Shown here: positions 51,772-63,345 of the stretch, one piece after another
Layout: the number at the start of each line of letters is the position of its first letter
Position numbering within the stretch: position 1 is the first letter of the stretch
Source of the DNA: Nocardioides psychrotolerans
GTDB taxonomy: Bacteria > Actinomycetota > Actinomycetes > Propionibacteriales > Nocardioidaceae
NCBI RefSeq assembly: GCF_900113685.1
Contig: NZ_FOQG01000007.1
Location: 124,001-188,000, forward strand
DNA length: 64,000 nucleotides
Direction: 5' to 3'
Notes under the pieces: model-generated
Database searches by the model: none
Seen by the model: only the letters and a program-made list of their open reading frames with translations
What the model was told of the DNA's origin: nothing
Translations under genes and position numbers: made by a program

Positions 51772-52244
51772 GACCTCGGGGTCACCCAGAGCTTGATGAC
51801 TCCCTCGATGACGACCGTGCCGTCGTCTCGGACGCCCTTGACCCGGACCGGCAGGTCGGGGTCGCCGGAGGTCCACTGCTCGGGGTCGGTCTCGGCGGTG
51901 CACGTGATGTCGCTGGTGGCTTTCGCGGTGTAGGCGATGTCCATGCCCTTGGGGATCCAGCGCTTGTCCGCCGGGATCGTGGCCTCGGCCAGCGCCCCCA
52001 TCGCGGCCTCGAGGCCGTTGCACAGCGCAATCGCGTGGACCGTCTTGAGGTGGTTGTGGACGCCGCGGCGCTTGGGGATGACCAGCTCGGCGTAGTCGGG
52101 GCGGATCTCGACGAAGCGCGGCCGGATGGTGGCGAAGTAGGGCGCCATCTGGCTGAACGCGAAGGAGAACACGCGCTTGCCGACCAACGGGCCGACGACG
52201 GGCAGGGTGGTGGACTTCTGCCACAGGGTGAGGACCTGACTCAT
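51768..52244 (-). CDS. DUF4442 hotdog-fold thioesterase-like protein
   Basis: A 158-residue hotdog domain: HNHLKTVHAIALCNGLEAAM is the central helix with the characteristic His/Asn face, preceded by YAELVIPKRRGV and followed by VIEGVIKLWVTPR. DUF4442 proteins are likely acyl-CoA thioesterases or binding proteins. ATG 52244 matches the conserved start; the frame is open 54 bases upstream. Confidence 0.85.
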   Translation of the reverse strand: MSQVLTLWQKSTTLPVVGPLVGKRVFSFAFSQMAPYFATIRPRFVEIRPDYAELVIPKRRGVHNHLKTVHAIALCNGLEAAMGALAEATIPADKRWIPKGMDIAYTAKATSDITCTAETDPEQWTSGDPDLPVRVKGVRDDGTVVIEGVIKLWVTPRS

Positions 52245-52328
52245 GGCCAGCACGTTACCAGTCAGTAACTTCGATCCGGTCAGGACGCTTGCTGACACGC
52301 GTCAAATCCCCTGCTAGCGTCCGCCCAC

Positions 52329-53417
52329 GTGACGACCATCACCCAGGAGTTCCCCGAGCTCGCGTGCTACGGCCTGGCCGGGCACAGCGCCAGCCCCGCC
52401 GACCTGCTCGACGAGGTGCGACTCGCCGAGCGGCTCGGCCTCGGGTCGGTCTTCCTCTCCGAGCGCTTCAACGTCAAGGACGCGGCCGTCCTCGCGGGCG
52501 CTGCCGTGGCGGTGTCGACCTCGATCGGGATCGCGACCGCCGCCACCAACCACAACACCCGCCACCCGCTGGTCACCGCCACCATGGCCACGACGCTGCA
52601 CCGGATGAGCGGCGGTCGCTACGCGCTCGGGCTGGGCCGAGGCTTCAGCCTGCTCTTCGACGTGATGGGCGTCCCCCGGATCACCGGAGCGCAGATGGAG
52701 GACGCGATCGGGATCTACCGACGCCTCTGGCACGGCGAGGCGTTCGGGCACGACGGCCCCGCCGGTAGCTATCCGTTCCTCAGCCAGGACAGCAGCTTCG
52801 ACGAGGACATCCCGGTGCTGATGATGGCGATCGGCGAGAAGTCACTCGAGCTCGCCGGGCAGGTCGCCGACGGCGTCGTCCTCCACACCTTCCTCAGCGA
52901 CGAGACCCTCGCGCGCTCGGTCCGCACCATCCGCGACGCCGCGGCCGCTGCCGGCCGTGACCCTGCCGCCGTACGGATCTGGGCGGTGCTCGCCGTCGTC
53001 GAGGAGTCCGTCCCCGAGGAGCTCGCCCTGCGCAAGCTGGTCGGGCGGCTCGCGACCTACCTGCAGGGCTACGGCGAGGTGCTGGTGCGGGCCAACGGCT
53101 GGGACCTCGCCGACCTGAAGCGCTTCAAGGAGGACCCGCTCGTGCAGGGGTACGCCGGCGCGTTCGACGCCGTGGGCACGACCGAGCAGCTCACCTACCT
53201 CCGCGACGAGGTGCTGCCCGGCGCCTGGACCGCAGCTTCGGCCACCGGGTCCGCGGCCGACTGCGCGCAGCGGATCGTCGACCAGCTGAACGCGGGAGCC
53301 GACAGCGTGGTGCTGCACGGCGCGACGCCGACCGAGCTGGCTCCGGTCCTGGAGGCCTACCGCACCGTCCGACCGGACCTGCCGAACCTGCCGGTCAACC
53401 CGGGACACGTGCGATGA
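52329..53417 (+). CDS. LLM-class F420/flavin-dependent oxidoreductase
   Basis: A 362-residue bacterial-luciferase-like TIM barrel. Motifs: LAERLGLGSVFLSERFNVKD, IATAATNHNTRHPLVTATMA, LHRMSGGRYALGLGRGF and the late block VVLHGATPTELAPVLEAYR. It fits the TIGR03857-type F420-dependent family (family number from memory). Such enzymes use reduced F420 to reduce or oxidise alcohol or imine substrates. GTG 52329 start. The stop overlaps the next start (ATGA). Confidence 0.85.
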   Translation: MTTITQEFPELACYGLAGHSASPADLLDEVRLAERLGLGSVFLSERFNVKDAAVLAGAAVAVSTSIGIATAATNHNTRHPLVTATMATTLHRMSGGRYALGLGRGFSLLFDVMGVPRITGAQMEDAIGIYRRLWHGEAFGHDGPAGSYPFLSQDSSFDEDIPVLMMAIGEKSLELAGQVADGVVLHTFLSDETLARSVRTIRDAAAAAGRDPAAVRIWAVLAVVEESVPEELALRKLVGRLATYLQGYGEVLVRANGWDLADLKRFKEDPLVQGYAGAFDAVGTTEQLTYLRDEVLPGAWTAASATGSAADCAQRIVDQLNAGADSVVLHGATPTELAPVLEAYRTVRPDLPNLPVNPGHVR

Positions 53418-54472
53418 GCGCGCCGATCGTCACCGACGTCTCGGGCCTCACCGCCGCCTGGGTCTCCGAAGCCCTCGGAGCAGAGGTGACCGAGGTGGTC
53501 GCCGAGCAGGTCGGGACCGGACAGATCGGCACCTGCTACCGCCTGCGCCTGACGGGCCAGGGTGTCCCCACCTCCGTGCTGGTGAAGCTGCCCGCCGCCG
53601 AACAGGGCTCGCGCGACCTGCTCGCCGGCGCCTACCGCGGCGAGCTGATCTTCTACGCCGACATCGCCCCGACCGTCCGGGTGCGGGTCCCGACGTGCCA
53701 CTTCGCCGCGATCGCGCCCGACTCCGGCGACTTCACCCTCGTCATGGAGGATCTCGCCCCGGCCGAGCAGGGCGACCAGATCGCCGGCTGCACCGTCGAC
53801 CAGGCGCGCGAAGCCGTGGTCAACCTCGCCGGGCTGCACGGCCCCCGCTGGAGCGACCCGACGCTGGAGGACTTCGACCACCTGGCCCTGAGCGGGCCCG
53901 AGGACGCCGCGATGCTGGCCGAGCTCGCCGGCCCCACGACCGAGCTGTTCATCGACGGGCTCGCCGACCTGCTCGCGGCCGAGGACGTCGAGACGCTGCG
54001 CGCGTGCGTGCCGGTCATCGAGGCCTGGACCCTGGCCCGGCCGGAGCGGTTCGCGCTGGTGCACGGCGACTACCGGCTCGACAACCTGATGTTCGCGCCC
54101 GCGGAGGTTTCCCCGGGGGCACGCGACGTCCCCGCCGTCGTGGCGGTCGACTGGCAGACCCTGTCGCTCGGGCTGCCGGCCCGCGACCTGGCCTACTTCG
54201 TCGGCACCTCGCTCGACCCCGCGGTGCGGGCCTCGAGCGAGCGCGACCTGGTGGCGGCCTACCACGCCGCCCTCACGTCGTACGGCGTGAGCGGGCACAG
54301 CCTCGAGGAGTGCTGGGACGACTACCGCTTCGCGATGGTCCAGGGGCCGCTGGTCGCAACGTTCGGCTGCGCCTACGGCACCCGCAGCGAGCGGGGCGAC
54401 CGGATGTTCGCGACGATGGTGGCGCGCTCCTGCGCCGCGATCAGGGAGCTGGGGACGCTCGACCTGGTCTGA
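53414..54472 (+). CDS. Aminoglycoside phosphotransferase/ecdysteroid-kinase-like protein
   Basis: A 352-residue protein-kinase-like phosphotransferase: ATP strand SVLVKLPAAE, hinge TLVMEDLAPA, catalytic loop LVHGDYRLDNLMFA (Brenner-type HxDxxxxN) and metal-binding AVDWQTLSLG. It phosphorylates a small hydroxylated molecule or CoA-linked substrate. Coupled to an F420-type oxidoreductase, it probably acts on the same substrate. Cytoplasmic. Confidence 0.85.
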   Translation: MSAPIVTDVSGLTAAWVSEALGAEVTEVVAEQVGTGQIGTCYRLRLTGQGVPTSVLVKLPAAEQGSRDLLAGAYRGELIFYADIAPTVRVRVPTCHFAAIAPDSGDFTLVMEDLAPAEQGDQIAGCTVDQAREAVVNLAGLHGPRWSDPTLEDFDHLALSGPEDAAMLAELAGPTTELFIDGLADLLAAEDVETLRACVPVIEAWTLARPERFALVHGDYRLDNLMFAPAEVSPGARDVPAVVAVDWQTLSLGLPARDLAYFVGTSLDPAVRASSERDLVAAYHAALTSYGVSGHSLEECWDDYRFAMVQGPLVATFGCAYGTRSERGDRMFATMVARSCAAIRELGTLDLV

Positions 54473-54481
54473 CGCACGCAG

Positions 54482-54745
54482 TCACGCCAACGACAAGAAG
54501 AGCTTCTCCAGCTGGTCCATGCGCTCGGCCGGCAGCTGCTCGCCGAGCTCGCTCGCGCGGCGCCACTCGGAGGCGATCATCGCGAAGCCGGCCCGGTCGA
54601 GCGCGTTGGACACCGCCTTGAGCTGGTGGAGGACCGCGTCGACGTCACGCGCTTCGTCGATCATGCGCAGCACCCCGCCCAGCTGTCCTTGAGCGCGCTT
54701 GATCCGGTTGACGACGGCGACGAGCTCGGCCGACTGAGTCTCCAC
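54482..54745 (-). CDS. CsoR/DUF156-family protein lacking metal ligands
   Basis: An 87-residue all-helical protein. AVVNRIKRAQGQLGGVLRMI and the helix HQLKAVSNALDRAGF are the CsoR fold signature. In CsoR the metal site uses Cys, His and Cys; here the positions are occupied by other residues (EARDVDAVL and MIASEWRRA) and no Cys is present at all. It is unlikely to sense Cu(I) or formaldehyde (FrmR) by known means. GTG 54745 has GGAG four bases upstream. No metal-efflux gene is adjacent. Confidence 0.75.
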   Translation of the reverse strand: METQSAELVAVVNRIKRAQGQLGGVLRMIDEARDVDAVLHQLKAVSNALDRAGFAMIASEWRRASELGEQLPAERMDQLEKLFLSLA

Positions 54746-54878
54746 TGCACTCCTGCTCGACGTGCGGCCTCCGCGGACCCGGATGAGGGCTGCGGAGGTC
54801 CCCATGCGGACCCCCTGGCACACCGGACGGGTGCGCCAGGGTGGACAACCGAGCAGGTCAGGCGCTGGTTATGCAGGT

Positions 54879-55268
54879 CTAGACACGCGGCCCCAAAATC
54901 TCGATTCGGTTCCCGTGGCCGTCGCGGGTGTGCAGCCGGTCGTGGCCCGGGAAGGTGTCGCGCTGGCTCAGGTCGAGCTCGAATCCAGCCAGCGTGAGGC
55001 GCGAGGCGACCGCCCGGAAGTGCGCCGGGCTGTCGAGCACCAACGCCGGGTGCGCCTTGCCGGCGGGGACGAAGGGGTCTTCGACACCGACGTGGATCTC
55101 CGCGGTGACGGCTCCGTGCTCGTCGTGGGCGCGGAACCACGCGCCGCCACGGGCGCGCAGGTCGTCGGGCTTGTCGACCTCGGTCATCTCCAGGACCTCG
55201 CCGTAGAACGTCCGGGCCACCTCCTCGCCCCCCGGCGGGCAGGCGACCTGGACGTGATGGAGCCTCAT
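54879..55268 (-). CDS. VOC/glyoxalase-fold protein
   Basis: A 129-residue VOC domain: MRLHHVQVACPPGGEEVART, FYGEVLEMTEVDKP, HVGVEDPFVPAGKAHPALVL and a terminal RDGHGNRIEILGP, giving potential metal ligands His, His and Glu. ATG 55268 overlaps the methyltransferase stop by four bases (ATGA), so they are coupled. Substrate unknown. Confidence 0.85.
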   Translation of the reverse strand: MRLHHVQVACPPGGEEVARTFYGEVLEMTEVDKPDDLRARGGAWFRAHDEHGAVTAEIHVGVEDPFVPAGKAHPALVLDSPAHFRAVASRLTLAGFELDLSQRDTFPGHDRLHTRDGHGNRIEILGPRV

Positions 55269-56038
55269 GCCGGCGCCTGCGCGACCACGAAGACGCGTCG
55301 GAAGGGCAGCACGACCCGGCCGGCTCGCGTCGGGTAGGCCGCGCGGAGCCGCTGCTTGAAGTCCCGCTCGAAGTCGGTGCGCAGGTCGGGGGGCAGCGCC
55401 TCGAGGGTCGGTCGCGCCCCGGTGCCGGAGACCCAGGTGAAGACCGGGTCGTCGCCGGTGAGGACATGGAGATAGGTCGTCTCCCACGCATCGACGTCAC
55501 AGCCGAGCACGCTGAGCGCCCCGAGGTAGACGGCCGCGTCGTGGCTCGCGGGAGAGGCGATGCCGCGCGTGTGCTCGTCGTACGGCGGCAGGTCGGCGAG
55601 CTCGGCCCGCAGCGTGTGGCTGGGCTGGTCGAAGTTGGCGGGGACCTGGAAGGCGAGCCAGCCGCCGGGGCGCACGGCGCGCAGCAGCGTCGGCAGCAGC
55701 TCCAGGTGCCCGGGGACCCACTGGAGCGTGGCGTTGGAGACCAGGACGTCGACGCTGCCGGGCTCCGGAGTCCACTCGCGCAGGTCCGCGACCTCGAAGG
55801 CTGCCCGCGGCTCGGTCGACCGCGCCGCTGCGATCATCTCGGGGCTGGAGTCCAGGCCGCTGACGACGGCCCGCGGCCAGCGCTCGACCAGCAGACGCGT
55901 CAGGTTGCCCGGCCCGCAGCCGAGGTCGACGACCACCGCGGGGGCTGCGGCGGCGACGCGCGAGAGGAGGTCGACGAACGGCCGGCCACGCTCGTCGGCG
56001 TAGGTGAGGTAGCGCTGCGGATCCCAGCTGTGCGGCAT
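55265..56038 (-). CDS. tam: Trans-aconitate 2-methyltransferase-like SAM methyltransferase
   Basis: A 257-residue class I methyltransferase: SAM-binding VVVDLGCGPGNLTRLL (~33-48), acidic SGLDSSPEMI, VADLREWTP and LVSNATLQWVPGH, with a C-terminal FKQRLRAAYPTR helix as in Tam, which methylates trans-aconitate. ATG 56038 is chosen because it leaves the palindromic operators upstream free; the open frame runs 63 bases further. It faces a marR gene. Confidence 0.8.
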   Translation of the reverse strand: MPHSWDPQRYLTYADERGRPFVDLLSRVAAAAPAVVVDLGCGPGNLTRLLVERWPRAVVSGLDSSPEMIAAARSTEPRAAFEVADLREWTPEPGSVDVLVSNATLQWVPGHLELLPTLLRAVRPGGWLAFQVPANFDQPSHTLRAELADLPPYDEHTRGIASPASHDAAVYLGALSVLGCDVDAWETTYLHVLTGDDPVFTWVSGTGARPTLEALPPDLRTDFERDFKQRLRAAYPTRAGRVVLPFRRVFVVAQAPA

Positions 56039-56056
56039 GGTCACTCTCCCGAATTG

Positions 56057-56070
56057 TCTTGACATCAAGA
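56057..56070. promoter_or_regulatory. MarR-type operator, copy 1
   Basis: TCTTGACATCAAGA has perfect inverted arms TCTTGA/TCAAGA around CA and lies in the tam-marR intergenic region. It is a candidate binding site for the divergently encoded MarR protein. Confidence 0.7.
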
Positions 56071-56089
56071 TAACTTCACCATCGAAATC

Positions 56090-56103
56090 TCTCGATGTCA
56101 AGA
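56090..56103. promoter_or_regulatory. MarR-type operator, copy 2
   Basis: TCTCGATGTCAAGA is the same palindrome with one base changed. The start points of the two copies are 33 bp apart, and a TCTCGATCAAG half-site follows at ~56105. Together they lie 30-70 bases before the marR start. Confidence 0.6.
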
Positions 56104-56132
56104 TTCTCGATCAAGTCCGCTACGCTGCTGTC

Positions 56133-56618
56133 ATGCGGGACGAGGTGGATGAGCTGGTGGAGGCGTGGGCGCGCGAGCGTGCCGACCTGGACCTCGAGCC
56201 CGTGGCCGTCTTCAGCCGGATCACCCGCCTCGCCCGCCACCTCGACCTGGCCCGCCGCGCGGCCTTCACCGCCCACGGCATCGAGTCCTGGGAGTTCGAC
56301 GTGCTGGCCGCTCTGCGCCGCGCCGGCGCGCCCTACGAGCTCTCGCCGGGACGGCTGCTGCGCGAGACCCTCGTGACCAGCGGCACCATGACCAACCGCG
56401 TCGACCGGTTGGCAGCCCGCGGCTTCGTCGAGCGCTACCCCGACCCCGAGGACCGCCGCGGGGTCATCGTCCGACTCACCCGCGAGGGCAAGACCGCCGT
56501 CGACGCGGCGTTCGAGGCGCTGCTGGTCGCCGAGCAGGCGCTGCTCGCCGACCTGCCCGCGCGCGAGCAGAAGAAGCTGGCCGCGCTGCTGCGCACGCTG
56601 CTGGCCCCCTACGCGTGA
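56133..56618 (+). CDS. MarR-family transcriptional regulator
   Basis: A 161-residue winged-helix dimer. VFSRITRLARHLDLARRAAF is the dimerisation helix, WEFDVLAALRRAG helix 2-3, LVTSGTMTNRVDRLAARGFVER the recognition helix, and DPEDRRGVIVRLT the wing. It probably represses the divergent tam-VOC operon and itself through the palindromes upstream and responds to an unknown small ligand. No Cys is present, so redox sensing as in OhrR is excluded. Confidence 0.88.
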   Translation: MRDEVDELVEAWARERADLDLEPVAVFSRITRLARHLDLARRAAFTAHGIESWEFDVLAALRRAGAPYELSPGRLLRETLVTSGTMTNRVDRLAARGFVERYPDPEDRRGVIVRLTREGKTAVDAAFEALLVAEQALLADLPAREQKKLAALLRTLLAPYA

Positions 56619-56622
56619 GGCC

Positions 56623-58405
<1,783 letters not shown>

Positions 58406-58413
<8 letters not shown>

Positions 58414-59353
58414 GAAGGTTCTCCACGAGGTGGGCGCCGGCGACGGCACCGTTGGCGACCAGGACGACGGTGCGCCCGTGGCGCATCAGCGCCCCGGCCA
58501 GGTCGCGTGCATGGTCGGAGGACTCGCACAGGAAAGCGCACGTCGGTCCCGAGCCACTGATGATCCCGCGCAGGGCGCCCTCGGACTCTCCCCGCTCGAG
58601 CAGCACCCCGAGGTCGGGACGCAGGTCGAGGGCAGGCTCCTGGAGGTCGTTGCGCAGCAACCGCGCCAGGCGCACCGGGTCACCCGATGCGACGGCGTCG
58701 AGCAGCTCGTCGGCCGGGGGCGGCACGGCCGGGGCATCGGGGAAGAGCTTGTCGAAGTGCCGGTAGACGTCCGGCGTCGCGAGCCCGTCACGGCTGGGCA
58801 CGAGCACCCACCACCAGGTGCCGCCGTCGGGCAGCGGTGTGACGAGCTCGCCGCGTCCGGTCCCGAGGGCAGTGCCGCCGATGAGCGCGAACGGCACGTC
58901 GCTCCCGAGCTCGGCGGCCAGGGTCAGGAGGTCGTCGTCCGAGGTGCGCGCGTCCCAGAGCCGGTCGAGCGCCACCAGCGCCGCGGCCGCGTCGGCCGAA
59001 CCACCGGCAAGTCCCCCGGCGACCGGGATGGCCTTGTCGACGTCGATGTGCCCGCGCACGGGAACGCCGTGGTGGGCCGCCAGGAGCGTGGCTGCCCTGG
59101 CGACGATGTTGTCGTCGTCGACGGGGACGGCGCCCGGGTCGATGTAGTCGGCGACCCTCAGCCGCAGGTCCCAGGGGGCGTCCTGCTCGCCCGGCAGGGT
59201 CGCGGTGAGGTCATCGCACAGGCCGACGGCCTGGTAGACGGTCGTCAGGGGGTGGAAGCCGTCGTCACGTGGGGCCCCCACCCCGAGGTGGAGGTTGATC
59301 TTCGCTGCAGATCGGACGGTGATGTTGACCGAGGTCCGGACGGGGATGCTCAC
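58406..59353 (-). CDS. ispE: 4-diphosphocytidyl-2-C-methyl-D-erythritol kinase
   Basis: A 315-residue GHMP kinase of the MEP isoprenoid pathway. [12 protein letters not shown] and the ATP loop [17 protein letters not shown] (GHMP motif 2) plus [12 protein letters not shown] near the C-terminus are diagnostic. It overlaps rsmA by four bases and the ABC-F gene by eight, forming one operon. Confidence 0.95.
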
Positions 59354-60210
59354 GCGTGCAGGACCTCCGCGATCCGGGCGAACTGCTCGATGGTGAGGCT
59401 CTCGCCCCGGGCCAGGGGGTCGATGCCCGCGTGTTCCAGCGCGGCAGCGGCAGCCTCGGCCGATCCGGCCAGGTCGCGCAGGGCACCGCGCAGGACCTTG
59501 CGCCGGTGTGCGAAGGCCAGGTCGACGACGGCGAAGACCTGCTCGCGGGTGGCCGCGGTGACCGGCCGCTCGCGCCGGGTCCAGGCGACCAGCCCCGAGT
59601 CGACGTTGGGCGCCGGCCAGAAGACGTTGCGTCCGACGGCACCCGCGCGACGTACGTCGGCGTACCAGGCGGCCTTGACGGACGGGACGCCGTAGACCTT
59701 GGAGCCGGGCGAGGCGGCGAGCCGGTCGGCGACCTCGGCCTGCACCATCACCAGGCCGCGCTCCAGCGAGGGCAGCAGCATCAGCAGGTGGAGCAGGACC
59801 GGGACCGAGACGTTGTAGGGCAGGTTGGCCACCAGGGCCGTCGGTGCGGGTCCGGGCAGCACGGTGATGCGCATGGCGTCACCGAGCACGACCTCGAAGC
59901 GGTCCGCCTGCTCGGGGGCGTGGGACGCCACCGTCTCGGGCAGCAGACCGGCGAGCTTGTCGTCGATCTCGATGGCGATGACGCGCTGGGCGACCTCGAG
60001 GAGGGCCAGGGTCAGCGACCCCAGCCCGGGGCCGACCTCGACGACGACGTCGTCACCGGTGATCGCCGACTCACGCACGATACGGCGGCAGGTGTTGGCG
60101 TCGATCACGAAGTTCTGTCCGCGCTGCTTGGTCGGTCGCAGGTCGAGCCTGGCCGCCAGCTGACGCACGTCCGCCGCCCCGAGGAGTCTCGGGGCGGCGG
60201 AGGAGGTCAT
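59350..60210 (-). CDS. rsmA: 16S rRNA (adenine1518/1519-N6)-dimethyltransferase
   Basis: A 286-residue KsgA-type enzyme: [13 protein letters not shown] loop [23 protein letters not shown] and the catalytic [12 protein letters not shown] (NLPY). It dimethylates two adenines in helix 45 of 16S rRNA during ribosome assembly. ATG 60210 is the conserved start; the open frame to 60267 overlaps rpfB. Confidence 0.95.
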   Translation of the reverse strand: MTSSAAPRLLGAADVRQLAARLDLRPTKQRGQNFVIDANTCRRIVRESAITGDDVVVEVGPGLGSLTLALLEVAQRVIAIEIDDKLAGLLPETVASHAPEQADRFEVVLGDAMRITVLPGPAPTALVANLPYNVSVPVLLHLLMLLPSLERGLVMVQAEVADRLAASPGSKVYGVPSVKAAWYADVRRAGAVGRNVFWPAPNVDSGLVAWTRRERPVTAATREQVFAVVDLAFAHRRKVLRGALRDLAGSAEAAAAALEHAGIDPLARGESLTIEQFARIAEVLHA

Positions 60211-60227
60211 GCAGGAGAGGTTAGTGC

Positions 60228-61600
<1,373 letters not shown>

Positions 61601-62503
61601 CTACCAGGACCCGCCGAAGGCGGCCTCGGAGTTGGCGTCGACGGCGACGCACAGCTCCTCCAGGTCGTCGCCGCGGACCTCCGCCATCAGCCGCATCGTG
61701 TGGGGCACCAGGTAGGACGCGTTGGGCCGCCCGCGGTAGGGCACCGGGGTGAGGTAGGGAGCGTCGGTCTCGACCAGGACCCGGTCCAGGGGGGCGATGG
61801 CGAGCGCGTCACGGAGGGGCTGGGCGTTCTTGAAGGTGACTGTGCCGGCGAAGGACAGGTAGGCACCACGATCGAGGCAGCGGCGGGCGAAGTCTGCGTC
61901 GCCGGAGAAGCAGTGCATGACCCAGCGCTCGGGCGCCCCCTCGTCGTCGAGGACCGCGAGGACCTCCTCGTGGGCGTCGCGGTCGTGGATCACCAGGGTC
62001 TTGTCAAGGCGCTTCGCGAGATCGATGTGGCGGCGGAACGACGTCACCTGGGCGGCGCGGCCCTCCTCGCCGGTGCGGAAGTGGTCGAGACCCGTCTCGC
62101 CCACGGCGCGGACCTTGTCGTGCGCCTGGGCGAGCCGCTCGATCTCGTCGAGTGCCTCGTCCAACGTGCCTGCACCCGCCAGCCGGGGCGCCTCGTTGGG
62201 GTGCAGGGCGACGCCGGCCACCAGCGCGTCGTGGCGCGCGGCTGCCTCGACCGCCCACCGGGCTCCCTGCAGGTCGCACCCGATCTGGACGATGCGCGGC
62301 ACCCCGACGGCGGCAGCGGAAGCGATCGCCTCCTCGGTCGCCAGCCAGTCGCCGTCGGCGATGTCGAGGTGGCAGTGGTTGTCGACCACCGGGTGCGGCA
62401 GGGGCTCGGGGGCCGGCGGTCGCTCACGGTCGCGACGGCTGCCGCTCTTCTCCTCGGTCGCCGCCCGCGAGCGGGTGGGCTCACGCGTCGTGTCGTTGCT
62501 CAT
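61601..62503 (-). CDS. tatD: TatD-family metal-dependent DNase
   Basis: A 300-residue TIM-barrel hydrolase: VVDNHCHLDIAD (HxH), GETGLDHFR (Glu/Asp), LVIHDRDAHEE and MHCFSGDADF, then VLVETDAPYLTPVPYRG with the Asp metal ligand. About 40 Arg/Glu-rich residues precede the domain. It has 3'-5' exonuclease activity in E. coli. ATG 62503 overlaps the next gene's stop by one base. Confidence 0.93.
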   Translation of the reverse strand: MSNDTTREPTRSRAATEEKSGSRRDRERPPAPEPLPHPVVDNHCHLDIADGDWLATEEAIASAAAVGVPRIVQIGCDLQGARWAVEAAARHDALVAGVALHPNEAPRLAGAGTLDEALDEIERLAQAHDKVRAVGETGLDHFRTGEEGRAAQVTSFRRHIDLAKRLDKTLVIHDRDAHEEVLAVLDDEGAPERWVMHCFSGDADFARRCLDRGAYLSFAGTVTFKNAQPLRDALAIAPLDRVLVETDAPYLTPVPYRGRPNASYLVPHTMRLMAEVRGDDLEELCVAVDANSEAAFGGSW

Positions 62504-63345
62504 CAGGCCCCGATCCGGTCGAGGATCGCCTCCGCGCAGGCCTCGGGCTCCTGCGTGGGGATCCAGTGACTGACGCCGCGCAGCGCGACGAAGCGGTAGG
62601 GGCCGTCGACGTACCTCTCGGTCAGCTCGGCGCCCTTGCGGCCCAGCGCGACGTCGCCGTCGCTCCACAGCAGCGTGGTCGGGACGGTGACGTGCTTCCC
62701 GATGAGGGTCCGGTCGAGGAAGGGCAGCGCGCGGTACCAGTTCATCCCGCCCGTCAGGGCGCCGGCCTCGATCACCTCCGCGCGACAGCGCGCGACCTCC
62801 TCGGGCCGCATGCCGGCGTGGGCGAGCGACCGGTCGAAGACCGATCCGCGGCGGCGCGCACTCAGCTCGGGGACCCAGGGCAGCTGGAAGAGCAGCATGT
62901 ACCAGGAGCGCAGCACCTGGTCGGAGCTGAGCATGGACCTCAGGAACGCCGTGGGGTGGGGCACCGAGACCGCCGTCAGGGTGCGCACCAGCTCCGGCTG
63001 CCGCAGGGCGAGGGCCCAGGCGACGATGGCCCCCCAGTCGTGGCCGACCACGTGCACCGGGGCCCCCGCGCCGGCCGCGGTGACGAGCGCGGCCACGTCG
63101 TCGGAGAGCTCGGTGAGCCGGTAGTCGCGGCGGCGGGGCGGTCGGGCGCGCGGCGCGTAGCCGCGCTGGTCCATCGCCAGCGTGCGGAAGCCGCGCTCGT
63201 GGAGCAGCGGCGCCACCGAGCGCCAGCAGGTCGCCCGCTCGGGGAAACCGTGCAGCAGCACGACGACGTCCCCCTCGATCGGTCCCTCGTCCAGCACGTC
63301 GAAGGTCAGCCCGGAGCGGTGGACCTCCGCGATCCGGCCGCTCAC
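62503..63345 (-). CDS. Epoxide-hydrolase-like alpha/beta hydrolase
   Basis: A 280-residue hydrolase: LLHGFPERATCWRSVAPLL, nucleophile Asp in VVGHDWGAIVAW (GHDWG, as in epoxide hydrolases and dehalogenases), cap domain with FQLPWVPEL, acid in LWSDGDVAL and His in GVSHWIPTQEP. It hydrolyses an epoxide or a related bond. GTG 63345 overlaps rsmI by four bases (GTGA). Confidence 0.88.
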   Translation of the reverse strand: MSGRIAEVHRSGLTFDVLDEGPIEGDVVVLLHGFPERATCWRSVAPLLHERGFRTLAMDQRGYAPRARPPRRRDYRLTELSDDVAALVTAAGAGAPVHVVGHDWGAIVAWALALRQPELVRTLTAVSVPHPTAFLRSMLSSDQVLRSWYMLLFQLPWVPELSARRRGSVFDRSLAHAGMRPEEVARCRAEVIEAGALTGGMNWYRALPFLDRTLIGKHVTVPTTLLWSDGDVALGRKGAELTERYVDGPYRFVALRGVSHWIPTQEPEACAEAILDRIGA

